64,000 bases of DNA, from positions 434,001-498,000 of the forward strand of contig CAWAVG010000003.1 of NCBI GenBank assembly GCA_963785425.1, in the 5' to 3' direction. The notes under the pieces are model-generated. The model saw nothing but the letters and a program-made list of their open reading frames with translations, searched no databases and was not told where the DNA came from. The position numbers and the translations under genes are program-made. This DNA comes from RYN-133 sp963785425 (GTDB lineage Bacteria > Actinomycetota > Actinomycetes > Mycobacteriales > Jatrophihabitantaceae). Of this stretch, positions 1-13,308 are shown piece by piece. How positions within the stretch are numbered: position 1 is the first letter of the stretch; each line of letters opens with the position of its first letter.

Positions 1-836
1 GCCGCATCGCCGGCCTCGGGGCCGAGGCCCTGCGCAAGATCGACATCGATCCCGCAACGTTGTCGATGAACCCGACGCTGCTGCGCGAGGCCGTCGAGCA
101 CGACGCACGGCGCGGCACCACGCCGACGCTGATCGTCGGGACGATCGGCACGACCGGCACCGGCGCCATCGACCCGATCCGCGAACTCGGCGAGATCGCG
201 CGTGAGCACGGCGCGTGGTTGCACGTCGACGCGGCGTGGGCGGGCGTCGCGGCGGTCGCCCCCGAGTTCCGGTGGATCAACGACGGCGTCGAGCTGGCCG
301 ACTCCTACGACACCAACCCGCACAAGTGGCTGCTCACGAACTTCGACGCCAGCACGTTCTGGGTCGCCGACCGTGCCCCGCTGATCGGCGCGCTGTCGAT
401 CCTGCCCGAATACCTGCGCAACACCGCCACCGAGTCGGGCGACGTCATCGACTATCGCGACTGGCACGTGCCGCTCGGCCGCCGGTTCCGCGCGCTGAAA
501 CTCTGGTCGGTCATCCGGTGGTACGGCGCCGAAGGCCTGCGTGAGCACGTCCGCAACGGCGTGGCACTGGCCCAGGAGTTCGCGTCGTGGGTCGACGCCG
601 ACGACCGCTTCGAGCTCGCTGCCCCGCACCAACTCGCTCTCGTCACGTTCCGCCTCAAGAGCGGCGACGACGCAACGCGCGCGCTGATGGACACGGTCAA
701 CGCGTCCGGACGGATGTACCTCACGCACACCGTCGTCGACGGCAGGGTCGCCCTGCGCCTGGCCATCGGCGCCACGTCGACCGAGCTGCGCCATGTCCGG
801 GCCGCCTGGGAACTGCTGCAGACGAGCGCTACCTGA
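1..836 (+). CDS. PLP-dependent aromatic-L-amino-acid decarboxylase family protein (5' truncated)
   Basis: The reading frame is open from base 3, so only the C-terminal part of a group II PLP-dependent decarboxylase is present; the true start lies outside the window. The segment with HVDAAWAG contains the Asp that pairs with the PLP ring nitrogen. NPHKWLL at 312-332 contains the Schiff-base lysine (codon 324-326). The family decarboxylates aromatic amino acids such as tyrosine, tryptophan or DOPA in the cytoplasm; the substrate cannot be read from this fragment. The C-terminal part resembles plant and insect AADC more than glutamate decarboxylase. It converges with tesB, and the two stop codons overlap by 8 bp. 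Confidence 0.88.
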   Translation, partial: RIAGLGAEALRKIDIDPATLSMNPTLLREAVEHDARRGTTPTLIVGTIGTTGTGAIDPIRELGEIAREHGAWLHVDAAWAGVAAVAPEFRWINDGVELADSYDTNPHKWLLTNFDASTFWVADRAPLIGALSILPEYLRNTATESGDVIDYRDWHVPLGRRFRALKLWSVIRWYGAEGLREHVRNGVALAQEFASWVDADDRFELAAPHQLALVTFRLKSGDDATRALMDTVNASGRMYLTHTVVDGRVALRLAIGATSTELRHVRAAWELLQTSAT

Positions 837-1695
837 CGCGGATCATGCCCTCCTGCGCGACGCTGCCGAGATGGTGCCCGTCGCGGGAGAAGAACCGACC
901 GGTCGCAAAACCGCGACCACCGCGCGCCGCGGGTGACTTCATCGAGTAGAGGATCCACTCGTCCATGCGGAACGGTCGCAGGAACCACATGGCGTGGTCG
1001 AGCGAAGCCATCGCGATCTGGTTGCGTTCGTGGGAGAGACCGTGGTGCACGAGGATCGTGTCGAGCAAGGTCAGGTCGGACGCGTAGGTCAGCAGGCATA
1101 CGTGCAACAGCGGATCGTCCGGCAGCCGGCCGTTCGCGCGGATCCACAAGCTCTGTACCCCGGAACGGTCGTTCGGGCCGCGGTCCCAGGACGGACCGTC
1201 GACGTATCTGCGTTCGATCGGGTGCGGCCGGCGGGTCAGCTGCGCGTAGATGTCGGGACGGTCCCGGAACCGCTCCGCCATCGTCGGCACGTCCTCAGGC
1301 ATCGGCACGTCGGGCATCGGCTGCTCGTGCTCGATGCCCTCCTGGTCGAGCTGGAACGACGCAGACAGCGTGAAGATCGTCTGACCGTCCTGCACGGCGA
1401 CGACGCGGCGCACCGAGAACGAGCGTCCGTCGCGTACGCGGTCGACCTCGTAGACGATCGGCTTGTCCGGGTCTCCGGGTCGGATGAAGTACGAGTGCAA
1501 CGAGTGCACGGCCCGGTCCGCTGCCACCGTGCGCCCGGCTGCGACCAGCGCCTGCCCCGCGACCTGGCCGCCGAACACACGCTGCACGGGCGTCTGGTGA
1601 CTCTGCCCGCGGAAGATGTCGGTCTCGATCTGCTCGAGATCGAGCAGTTGCACCAGGGCGTCGAGTTCCGGCTGGCCGTCCTGCTCAGCTGTCAT
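829..1695 (-). CDS. tesB: acyl-CoA thioesterase II (TesB type)
   Basis: A 288-residue double-hotdog thioesterase that hydrolyses acyl-CoA to free acid and CoA. The first hotdog has QRVFGGQVAGQAL and HSLHSYFIRPGD. The second has YASDLTLLDT, where the Asp matches the catalytic Asp of E. coli TesB, and ends in SVAQEGMIR with the conserved Gln. Length is normal for the family. The start is ATG at 1693-1695; a longer reading of this frame begins inside pyk and gives implausible residues. The start overlaps the pyk stop by 11 bp, so it is probably translationally coupled to pyk. Confidence 0.93.
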   Translation of the reverse strand: MTAEQDGQPELDALVQLLDLEQIETDIFRGQSHQTPVQRVFGGQVAGQALVAAGRTVAADRAVHSLHSYFIRPGDPDKPIVYEVDRVRDGRSFSVRRVVAVQDGQTIFTLSASFQLDQEGIEHEQPMPDVPMPEDVPTMAERFRDRPDIYAQLTRRPHPIERRYVDGPSWDRGPNDRSGVQSLWIRANGRLPDDPLLHVCLLTYASDLTLLDTILVHHGLSHERNQIAMASLDHAMWFLRPFRMDEWILYSMKSPAARGGRGFATGRFFSRDGHHLGSVAQEGMIRVR

Positions 1696-3112
1696 GGCGC
1701 ACGATGTCGCCGATGTGGTGCACCCGGATGGTGTTGGTCGCACCCGGCGTGGTCGGCGGGGTGCCGGCGACGATGACCACCAGATCACCCGGGCGGCACA
1801 CGCTGCGGTTGAGCAGGGCCGTGTCGACCTGACGCACCATGTCGTCGGTCGTCTTCACCGTCCACACCAGTTGCGCCTCGGCACCCCAGAGCAGTGCCAT
1901 CTGGCGCTGCACCTGCTCGACGGGCGTGAAGACCAGCAGTCGTTGCGCGGGCTGCAGGCGCGAGAGCCGCTTCGCGGTGTCGCCGGTCTGCGTGAAGGCC
2001 ACCAACGCGACCGCACCGAGCGCGTCGCCGATGTCGCGCGCGGCCTTGACGATCGCACCGCTGGACGTGCGCGGGTTGTGCATCAGCCCACGCACCTCGG
2101 TGCCGGACGCCTCGACGGAAGTGATGATGCGGCTCATCGTCGCGACGGCCTGCACCGGGTACTTGCCGACGCTCGTCTCGCCCGAGAGCATCACCGCATC
2201 CGCGCCGTCGATGACGGCGTTCGCGACGTCGGACGCCTCCGCGCGAGTGGGGCGTGAGTGCGTGATCATCGATTCGAGCATCTGGGTCGCGACGATGACC
2301 GGCTTGGCGTTGTCGCGGCACACCTGCACGGCCCGCTTCTGCACGACCGGCACGGCCTCGAGCGGCATCTCGACGCCGAGGTCACCGCGGGCGACCATCA
2401 CCCCGTCGAAGGCGAGCACGATCTCTTCCAGCCGCTCGACCGCTTCGGGCTTCTCGATCTTCGCGATGACGGGCCGGCGCACACCGACGTCGTCCATCAC
2501 CCGGTGGACGAGCTTGACGTCCTCGGGAGCACGCACGAACGAGAGCGCGATGAAGTCGACGCCGAGGCGCAGCGCGAACTCCAGGTCGTCGGCGTCCTTG
2601 TCCGACATGGCCGGGACGCTGACTGCGACACCCGGCAGCGACAGGCCCTTGTTGTCGCTGACCACGCCGCCTTCGAGCACGTCGCAGACGACGTCGGTGC
2701 CGTTCTCGATGTCGACGGCGACGAGCGCGACGTTGCCGTCGTCGACGAGCAGGCGGTCGCCGGGACGCACGTCGTCGGCGAGTTCCTTGTATGTGGTCGA
2801 CACCCGGTCGTGCGAGCCGGCGACGTCCTCGACGGTGATGCGGACCCGCTCGCCGGTCGCCCAGGTGACGGGGCCTTCGGCGAAGCGGCCGAGACGGATC
2901 TTGGGTCCCTGCAGGTCGGCGAGCACCGCGACGTTGCGCCCCGCCGCCTGCGCAGCCTGCCGTACCTCTTGGAAGCGGCGTCCGTGATCGGCGTGGGCGC
3001 CGTGGCTGAAGTTCAGTCTTGCGACGTCCATGCCCGCTTCGACGAGCGCGCGGCAACGCTCGACGGTGTCGGTCGCCGGACCGAGCGTGCAGACGATCTT
3101 CGCGCGACGCAT
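1685..3112 (-). CDS. pyk: pyruvate kinase
   Basis: Glycolytic pyruvate kinase, 475 residues, converting phosphoenolpyruvate and ADP to pyruvate and ATP. Visible motifs are the N-terminal KIVCTLGPA, LNFSHG, the substrate loop LADLQGPKIR, the catalytic lysine block KIEKPEAV, MVARGDLGVE, and the 1-6 barrel signature ATQMLESM, SRPTRAEASDVANAV and DAVMLSGETSVGKYP. The C-terminal allosteric domain is complete. The gene lies between the APH-like gene and tesB on the same strand with short spacing (23 bp upstream) and an overlap downstream. Confidence 0.97.
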   Translation of the reverse strand: MRRAKIVCTLGPATDTVERCRALVEAGMDVARLNFSHGAHADHGRRFQEVRQAAQAAGRNVAVLADLQGPKIRLGRFAEGPVTWATGERVRITVEDVAGSHDRVSTTYKELADDVRPGDRLLVDDGNVALVAVDIENGTDVVCDVLEGGVVSDNKGLSLPGVAVSVPAMSDKDADDLEFALRLGVDFIALSFVRAPEDVKLVHRVMDDVGVRRPVIAKIEKPEAVERLEEIVLAFDGVMVARGDLGVEMPLEAVPVVQKRAVQVCRDNAKPVIVATQMLESMITHSRPTRAEASDVANAVIDGADAVMLSGETSVGKYPVQAVATMSRIITSVEASGTEVRGLMHNPRTSSGAIVKAARDIGDALGAVALVAFTQTGDTAKRLSRLQPAQRLLVFTPVEQVQRQMALLWGAEAQLVWTVKTTDDMVRQVDTALLNRSVCRPGDLVVIVAGTPPTTPGATNTIRVHHIGDIVRHDS

Positions 3113-3135
3113 GAGTCAAGCGTAGGGGGCGTGGG

Positions 3136-4077
3136 TCAGAACTCTCCCGTCGCCATTCGTTTCCGCAGCCAGTCGACCGTGGTGCGCGCCTGGTCGGCCT
3201 GGAACCGGCGGATGGTCGGCAGACCCGGCGGCGCCGGGCGGCGGGCGTGGTCGACGAGGAACCCGGCGAAGCCGGCGAGCACGCCGGTCACGGCGGCGGC
3301 ATCGGCCTCGGGGCAGTACCGGGCCAGCAGCGCCTCGTGATCGTGGCCGCCGTGGAACGCGACATCGATCAGGACGAACAGAGTGTCGACCCATGCCACG
3401 CCGTTCGCGGCCCACGGCCAGTCGACGAACCGCACGCTGTGCTCGGTCAACAGCACGTTGTCCGCGCGCAGGTCGCAGTGCAGCAGTGTCGTTCCCGCGA
3501 GCCCGTCCGCGCCGGTCTGCTCGAGCTCGCACAGCTCGTCGAGGTGATCGCGCAGCCAGGGCTGCAGCTCGGCCGAAGGGTCGGCACGCAGGTCCCGCCA
3601 GCCGTGCATGCCGCCGGCGACGGACTCTCGCGCATCGCGCAGCCGCGGCGCCGGACTGGGCGTCAACGCGTCGGCCAGTTCGCGCGTCGCGTGGAGCACC
3701 TGCTCGAGCTCCGCGGCACGCCACGGGGTTGCCGGATGCCGTCCGTCGACGTCATCGAACACGAGCGCCACCCAGTCGCCGTCGTCGTAGGACGCGAGCA
3801 ACCGAGGGGCCGGCGCGGCGGCCGGCAGCATCGCGGCGACCTCGATCTCGCGCCGGTGCAACGTCGGTGAATGGGGGTTCACGCTCGATGCCACCGCTTT
3901 GACGAACGCGCGCCGCCCGTTCACGGCGACGACGCGGTCGGCCGAGCCCGGCGAGAACCCGCCCGGCTGTGAGGTCGCCACGGCGACGCTCGCTCCGAGC
4001 ACCTCCGCCACCCAGCCGCGCAGCTCGTCGGGCAGATCGTCCCAACGGATGCGAACCCCGCCGGCAGCCACGCTCAC
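3136..4077 (-). CDS. aminoglycoside phosphotransferase-like (APH/choline kinase fold) kinase
   Basis: A 313-residue protein of the APH/CHK small-molecule kinase fold. LLHCDLRADNVLL is the HxDxxxxN catalytic loop and VRFVDWPWA is the metal-binding Asp segment; the ATP-side lysine is in RRAFVKAVA. The natural substrate is unknown, and most genes of this fold in actinobacteria are not resistance enzymes. It starts (GTG) 10 bp after the gltB stop, the place where gltD sits in many actinobacteria, so it is probably co-transcribed with gltB and pyk. There is no clear ribosome binding site, which fits translational coupling. Confidence 0.82.
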   Translation of the reverse strand: MSVAAGGVRIRWDDLPDELRGWVAEVLGASVAVATSQPGGFSPGSADRVVAVNGRRAFVKAVASSVNPHSPTLHRREIEVAAMLPAAAPAPRLLASYDDGDWVALVFDDVDGRHPATPWRAAELEQVLHATRELADALTPSPAPRLRDARESVAGGMHGWRDLRADPSAELQPWLRDHLDELCELEQTGADGLAGTTLLHCDLRADNVLLTEHSVRFVDWPWAANGVAWVDTLFVLIDVAFHGGHDHEALLARYCPEADAAAVTGVLAGFAGFLVDHARRPAPPGLPTIRRFQADQARTTVDWLRKRMATGEF

Positions 4078-4087
4078 GTCGGCAGAA

Positions 4088-8635
<4,548 letters not shown>

Positions 8636-8712
8636 GGATCTCCAGTCGAGGTGGCCCGGTGGTTCGGGCGGCGGTCGATCGGGACGGCATTGGCCCGTGC
8701 AGCGTGGCCAAG

Positions 8713-8728
8713 GTTACCGCCAGGTTTC
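8713..8728 (-). promoter_or_regulatory. candidate GlnR box upstream of gltB
   Basis: Two half sites, GTTAC (8713-8717) and GTTTC (8724-8728), are separated by 6 bp. Read on the coding strand this is GAAAC-n6-GTAAC, the central pair of the actinobacterial GlnR consensus gTnAC-n6-GaAAC-n6-gTnAC-n6-GaAAC. The outer half sites are poor. The box lies 78 bp before the gltB start in the 143-bp gap after glnD. Control of gltB by the nitrogen regulator GlnR is an inference from the motif. Confidence 0.5.
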
Positions 8729-8778
8729 CGGCGCGCCGAACCGCATCGGCTGTGAGCTGTCTTTCCCCCGACATGCGG

Positions 8779-11088
8779 TCAGATGTGGCGCAGTTCGATC
8801 TCGATGTCGCCGCGGGCCTGCGCTCCGATCGGACGGCCGCCGCGGTCGGTGAGGTAGAACGATCCGACCACCGACTTGCCGAGGGTCGCGATGCGTGCGG
8901 TGCGCACGTCGGTGCCGCTGCGCTCGAGAGCGGCGGTGATGCGGGTCAGCAATCCGATGCTGTCCTCGGTGCGGATCTCCAGCACCGTCGCGTCGGTCGC
9001 CTCGCCGTCGAACCACCGCAGCGCGGGTGGGCGGCTCGGGCGCGGCTGCGAGTAGGCGCGTTCCTTCTCGCGCAGCCGATCGGCCAGCGGCACCTCCCCG
9101 GCGAGCGCCCGCACCAGATCGGCGCGCAGCAGCGCTGCATCCGGGAGCCGGCCGAAGCGCGGCTCGACCACGAAGCTGTTGACGGCCATCTTCCGGTGCG
9201 TGCGGATCGACGCCTGACGGATGTCGAGCAGATGCAGCGCGAGCACTCCGGCGGTGCGGTAGAGCACCCCGACCCCGTCAGGTGCGGCGACCACGACCTC
9301 GCGGTCGCGCACGACGACCGCCAGCTTGCCGGCGTCGGCGAGGCCGCGGCGCTCGTCGTCGAGCGGCGGGGTGGTCGGTGGTTCGGCGCCGCGCAACGCT
9401 GCGCGGCACCGAGCGGTCAGCTCGGCGACGAGGCCGGCCTTCCACTCGCTCCACGCCTGCGGGCCGGTCGCGGCGGCGTCGGCGATCGAGAGCACGTGCA
9501 GCAGTTCGAGTACCTCGACCGATCCGCCGACCGCATCCGTGACGATCTTGATCGTGACCGGGTCGTGCAGGTCACGGCGCGTCGCCGTGTCGGGCAGCAG
9601 CAGATGGTGCGCGGTCAGCGCGGTAATGGTCTCGACGTCGTGGTCGGAGAAGCCCATCCGGCCGCTGATCTTGCGCGCATGCTCCGCGCCGACGACCGAG
9701 TGGTCACCGGGATAGCCCTTGCCGATGTCGTGCAGCAGCGCACCGACGAGCAGCAGGTCAGGACGGTCGACCTCGCGGGTGTGCTCGGCTGCGTCGGCAG
9801 CGGTCTCGAGCAGGTGGCGGTCGACCGTCCAGCGATGTACCGGGTTGTGCTGGGCGCGGCACCGCACGGCGTCCCATTCCGGGATCAGCAGGCTCAACAG
9901 GCCGGCCAGATCGAGCGATTCGAGGACGGGCACGGCTGCGGGGCCGGTACCGAGCAGGCCGACGAAGTCGTCGCGGATTTCGTCGGGCCACGGCTCCGGG
10001 ACGGGCGCGCACTCTGCGGCGAGCCGGTCGAGGGTGTAGCCGGCCAGTGGCAGCTGGTTCTCGGCGGCGGCGCGGGCCGCGCGCACGACGAGTCCGGCGT
10101 CGGCGGCCGGGCTCGCGTCGCGCGCCAGCACGACCTCGCCGTCCTGCGCAACCACGTCGCGGGCGATGCCCTGACGCACCGGCCCGCCCGACCCGCCGAA
10201 CAGCCGCTGCCGCAGGGACGGACGGGGCGCCGGCGCGATGCGTCGCAGCGCGACGTCGAGGCTGTGCGCGATCGTGCGTGCCGCGTGGTTGACCCGGCGC
10301 AGCACCTCGTCGCGGTCGGGCGAACCGCTTGCGTCGCGCAAACCCAGGGCCGCGGCGACCGCGCCGTGCTCCTGCAGGCGCAGCACGTCGTCGGGCCGGT
10401 CGAGCAGGCGGTGCAACTCGCCGCGGACGTCGAGCAGGTCACGCGCGGCATCGCGTGCCGCAGGCGGCAGGTCGACGAGCTGGGCCAGCGCGAGCGCGTG
10501 CAGCAGGCGCACGTCGCGCAGGCAGCCGCGGGAGTCCTTCAGGTTCGGCTCCAGCAGGAACGCGCCCTCGCCGGCAAGCTCCCAGCGACGGCGCGCGAGT
10601 TGGCTCAGCTCGTCGGAGCGTTTGAGCGCCGAGGCCCGCCAGATCGCCACGACGTCCTTGCGCAGGGTCGAGCTCACCCGCTCGTCGCCGGCGACGTGTC
10701 GCACGTCCAGCAGCCCGAGCAACGCCTTGAGGTCCTCGCGCGCGACCCGCACCGCCTCGTCCGGCGTGCGTACCGAGTGGTCGAGGCCGGTGCTGCTGTC
10801 CCAGATGGGATACCAGATCGAGTCGGCGAGTTCGGCCACGCCGTCGGCCCGTCCGTCGTGCAGCAGCACCAGGTCGAGATCGGACGACGGCGACGGCTCA
10901 CGGCGTCCGAGACTGCCGACCGCGACGAGGGCGACACCCTGCGCGTCGGCCGGCATCCGGTCCGTCAGCCATAGGTCGTAGGCGTCGGTCAATGCCTCGC
11001 GCAGGGGCGCGCACGCGAGTCCGGGCCGGCGCAATACGCCGGCCCGGATCTCGGTCAACGAATCAGACAGCGTCGGTGCCTCGCTCAC
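8779..11088 (-). CDS. glnD: [protein-PII] nucleotidyltransferase / nucleotidyl-removing enzyme GlnD
   Basis: A 769-residue GlnD. It modifies and de-modifies the PII protein in response to nitrogen status; in actinobacteria the modification is adenylylation of Tyr51. Domains in order: nucleotidyltransferase with VGSLGRREPSPSSDLDLVLL, a middle helical region, an HD domain with LLHDIGKGYPGDHS, and two C-terminal ACT domains that sense glutamine (VVAAPDGVGVLYRTAGVLAL and LEIRTEDSIGLLTRITAALE). The start is taken as GTG at 11086-11088, because the frame upstream runs antisense-like through glnK. This makes a 26-bp overlap with the end of glnK. The gene is third in the amtB-glnK-glnD operon. Confidence 0.94.
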   Translation of the reverse strand: MSEAPTLSDSLTEIRAGVLRRPGLACAPLREALTDAYDLWLTDRMPADAQGVALVAVGSLGRREPSPSSDLDLVLLHDGRADGVAELADSIWYPIWDSSTGLDHSVRTPDEAVRVAREDLKALLGLLDVRHVAGDERVSSTLRKDVVAIWRASALKRSDELSQLARRRWELAGEGAFLLEPNLKDSRGCLRDVRLLHALALAQLVDLPPAARDAARDLLDVRGELHRLLDRPDDVLRLQEHGAVAAALGLRDASGSPDRDEVLRRVNHAARTIAHSLDVALRRIAPAPRPSLRQRLFGGSGGPVRQGIARDVVAQDGEVVLARDASPAADAGLVVRAARAAAENQLPLAGYTLDRLAAECAPVPEPWPDEIRDDFVGLLGTGPAAVPVLESLDLAGLLSLLIPEWDAVRCRAQHNPVHRWTVDRHLLETAADAAEHTREVDRPDLLLVGALLHDIGKGYPGDHSVVGAEHARKISGRMGFSDHDVETITALTAHHLLLPDTATRRDLHDPVTIKIVTDAVGGSVEVLELLHVLSIADAAATGPQAWSEWKAGLVAELTARCRAALRGAEPPTTPPLDDERRGLADAGKLAVVVRDREVVVAAPDGVGVLYRTAGVLALHLLDIRQASIRTHRKMAVNSFVVEPRFGRLPDAALLRADLVRALAGEVPLADRLREKERAYSQPRPSRPPALRWFDGEATDATVLEIRTEDSIGLLTRITAALERSGTDVRTARIATLGKSVVGSFYLTDRGGRPIGAQARGDIEIELRHI

Positions 11089-11401
11089 CGGTCCGCACGC
11101 GGACGAGTGTATCGACGGACGTGACCCACACCTTGCCGTCACCGATCTTGCCGGTGCGCGCGGCCTCCACGATCGAGTCGACCACCTTGTCCGCATCGCC
11201 GTCGCCCACCAGGACGTCGATGCGCACCTTCGGCACGAGGTCGACGGTGTACTCCGCGCCGCGGTAGACCTCGGTGTGGCCCTTCTGCCGACCGAAGCCC
11301 TGCACCTCGGCAACGGTCAGGCCCTGGATGCCGAGCACCTCGAGCGCTGCCTTGACGTCGTCCAGCTTGAACGGCTTGACGACAGCGGTTACCTGCTTCA
11401 T
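11063..11401 (-). CDS. glnK: nitrogen regulatory protein P-II
   Basis: A 112-residue PII signalling protein, the normal length. It begins MKQVTAVVKPFKLDDV and carries the T-loop with Tyr51 in VYRGAEY, the residue modified by GlnD, followed by the B-loop TGKIGDGK and the C-terminal RVRTGE. It binds AmtB to gate ammonium uptake and reports 2-oxoglutarate and energy status. The start is ATG at 11399-11401, preceded by a strong AGGAGGAG ribosome binding site. It lies 157 bp after amtB and overlaps glnD. Confidence 0.97.
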   Translation of the reverse strand: MKQVTAVVKPFKLDDVKAALEVLGIQGLTVAEVQGFGRQKGHTEVYRGAEYTVDLVPKVRIDVLVGDGDADKVVDSIVEAARTGKIGDGKVWVTSVDTLVRVRTGERGTDAV

Positions 11402-11437
11402 CGATCTCCTCCTGGAGCACTCGCATCGGTACCCCAT

Positions 11438-11470
11438 CGAATCGCTCCGCAAAGAGCACTTCGCGATTCG
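11438..11470 (-). repeat. hairpin between amtB and glnK
   Basis: An 8-bp perfect inverted repeat (CGAATCGC, 11438-11445, and GCGATTCG, 11463-11470) sits in the 157-bp amtB-glnK gap, 37 bp before the glnK start. It may be an mRNA processing or attenuation structure that uncouples amtB and glnK levels; this is inference only. There is no T-rich tract, so it does not look like a strong terminator. Confidence 0.3.
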
Positions 11471-11558
11471 CCGGGGACCCCACCACTCGGCCCCACTCGG
11501 AGCTCGATACGGGCCTGGCGGCCCGAGGGATGTCTCTTGTTCGCTCCGCAAGCGTCGC

Positions 11559-12965
11559 TCATGCAGTGACACTCTCCTTCGAGGACGCCGACGAGGTGGA
11601 CGGCGCAGCCGTTGCGGTTCCCAAGTGACCTGACGTGCCGATGCCGCCCCAGTCGTACGCGGACTCGCCATGAATCGAGGTGTCGAGACCTTCGAGTTCC
11701 TGCTCCTCGGTGACACGGTTCTTGATGAAGATGTTGACCGCGAAGCCGATGATCAGGGTACCGACGAAGGAGTAGACCGTTACGGCGCCTGCCGCGAGGA
11801 ACTGGTGGAACAACAGGTTCCAGCCGCCGAACGCGCCGCCGCCGCCGTAGAAGATGCCGTCGTTGCCGAGCGAGTTCGTGGTCGTCGTGCTGAAGAACCC
11901 GACGGACAGCGTGCCGATCCAACCTCCGACGAAGTGGACGCCGACCACGTCGAGCGAGTCGTCGAACCCGAACTTGTTCTTCAGGCTGATCGCGTAGGCG
12001 CAGAGGAAGCCGGCGATGAATCCGATGAACAGCGACCCGACCGGGGTGACCCAGCCCGCACAGGGCGTGATCGCGACGAGACCCGCTACCGCACCCGAGG
12101 CGGCACCGAGGGCCGTCGACTTCCCGTAACGGAACTTCTCCGCCAGCAACCAGCCGAGCATCGCGGTGGCGGTCGCCGTGTTGGTGTTCATCCAGGCTGC
12201 GCTCGCGACGCCGTCGGCACCGAGCTCCGATCCCGCGTTGAAGCCGAACCAGCCGAACCAGAGCAACCCGGCGCCGAGGAGTACGAACGGAATGTTGTGC
12301 CCGCGCATCTGCTCCTTGGGCCAGCCCCGGCGCTTGCCGAGGACCAGGCACATCGCCAGTCCCGCGGCGCCGGCGTTGATGTGGACGACCGTCCCGCCGG
12401 CGAAGTCCTCGGCGAAGAAGTGGTTGCCCGGTTCAATCGCCGACCGGTTCAGCCAGCCGTAGGCGTCGAACACCCAGTGCGCCACCGGCGCGTAGATGAC
12501 GATCGACCAGATCGCGACGAACGTCACGAACGCGCCGAATTTCCAGCGGTCGGCGGTCGAGCCCGTGATCAGTGCCGGGGTGATGATGGCGAACGTCAGC
12601 TGGAAGGCGACGAAGCACATCGTCGGGATGACCTGCGCCGACCCGAGTGTCGGCACCACGTCGCCGATGTTGTGCAGGAACAGGAAGTGGGTGTCACCCA
12701 GATACTTCCCGTCGCCGCTGAACGCCCAGGTGAATCCGACGATGACCCAGGTGACGCTGACGACGCCGATCGCGGCGAAGTTCTGCAGCAGCATCGCGAG
12801 CGTGTGCTTTGCCCGCACCATGCCGCCGTAGAAGAACGCCAGTGCGGGCGTCATGAGCAGGACGAGGGCTGACGAGGCGAGGATCCAGGCGGTGGCGCCG
12901 GTGTCGATCTTCGTCAGCGTCGGGTACGACGCTGCGAGCTCGTGAGCGAGCGCGAGGTGGGACAC
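11559..12965 (-). CDS. amtB: ammonium transporter
   Basis: A 468-residue Amt/Mep/Rh transporter with about eleven membrane segments, which moves ammonium or ammonia across the cell membrane. Recognisable parts are TPALAFFYGGMVRAKHTLAMLLQNF, DFAGGTVVHINAGAAGLA with the Asp-Phe-Ala-Gly-Gly signature, LLWFGWFGFNAGSEL and DDSLDVVGVHFVGGWIGTLSVGF. The soluble C-terminal tail that contacts PII is present. I choose GTG at 12963-12965, preceded by GAGGGGAAG, over a GTG 60 bp further up whose SD-like bases sit too close. The gene heads the amtB-glnK-glnD operon, with a GlnR-type box upstream. Confidence 0.95.
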   Translation of the reverse strand: MSHLALAHELAASYPTLTKIDTGATAWILASSALVLLMTPALAFFYGGMVRAKHTLAMLLQNFAAIGVVSVTWVIVGFTWAFSGDGKYLGDTHFLFLHNIGDVVPTLGSAQVIPTMCFVAFQLTFAIITPALITGSTADRWKFGAFVTFVAIWSIVIYAPVAHWVFDAYGWLNRSAIEPGNHFFAEDFAGGTVVHINAGAAGLAMCLVLGKRRGWPKEQMRGHNIPFVLLGAGLLWFGWFGFNAGSELGADGVASAAWMNTNTATATAMLGWLLAEKFRYGKSTALGAASGAVAGLVAITPCAGWVTPVGSLFIGFIAGFLCAYAISLKNKFGFDDSLDVVGVHFVGGWIGTLSVGFFSTTTTNSLGNDGIFYGGGGAFGGWNLLFHQFLAAGAVTVYSFVGTLIIGFAVNIFIKNRVTEEQELEGLDTSIHGESAYDWGGIGTSGHLGTATAAPSTSSASSKESVTA

Positions 12966-13039
12966 GTAAGGCTTCCCCTCATAGGTTCGGAGCGCCGCGG
13001 TGGGCGCGCGGGACGTCCAGCACACCTTCTAGAGACGGT

Positions 13040-13078
13040 GTTTCGCGAAAGGGCCGGTGCGTGTTTCAGGCATGTAAC
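13040..13078 (-). promoter_or_regulatory. candidate GlnR box upstream of amtB
   Basis: On the amtB coding strand GTTAC (13074-13078), 6 bp, GAAAC (13063-13067) match the consensus gTnAC-n6-GaAAC exactly. A second GAAAC (13040-13044) lies 23 bp further toward amtB, close to the 22-bp repeat of the full box. The site is 75-113 bp before the amtB start in the 136-bp divergent gap. By its position it could also affect the small membrane gene at 13102. The regulator itself is not in the window. Confidence 0.6.
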
Positions 13079-13101
13079 CAACCACCCGGTACGGTCGCCG
13101 C

Positions 13102-13308
13102 GTGGACACGTGGGCCGACTACCGGCGGGTGTGGGCAGGACATCCTTGGGTGCTGCTCTACGCCGGTTTCGTCGTCCTGTTGCTCGTCGCCTCGGTGATC
13201 GGCACGGTGCTGGGGGACGTGCTGGCGATCCTGTTCATCCCGAGCCTCGCCGGGATCTACCTGCACCACCTGATCGTGCAACGCAAGCTGGGGCAGCCGA
13301 GCGCTTGA
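13102..13308 (+). CDS. small membrane protein
   Basis: A 68-residue protein of unknown function. The middle is hydrophobic (VLLYAGFVVLLLVASVIGTVLGDVLAILFIPSLAGIYL), enough for two short membrane helices, with a charged C-terminus. The GTG start has no ribosome binding site, but TACGGT at 13090-13095 is a possible -10 element 6 bp before it, so it may be leaderless. It is divergent from amtB, shares that promoter region, and ends 33 bp before the MerR gene. I do not recognise the family. Confidence 0.55.
   Translation: MDTWADYRRVWAGHPWVLLYAGFVVLLLVASVIGTVLGDVLAILFIPSLAGIYLHHLIVQRKLGQPSA

Noticed and set aside
829..1776. Long plus-strand open frames opposite tesB, pyk, gltB, smc and recG (up to 1047 codons)
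   Set aside because: In this high-GC sequence antisense frames stay open by codon bias. They show Arg/Pro/Ala- or Asp/Val/His-rich composition, no motifs and no ribosome binding sites.
11541..11560. TCGCTCCGCAAGCGTCGCTC occurs here and again at about 40485
   Set aside because: Only two copies, one inside the fadB-like coding sequence and one at the amtB end. No further copy or palindromic structure was found, so it was not called a repeat family.
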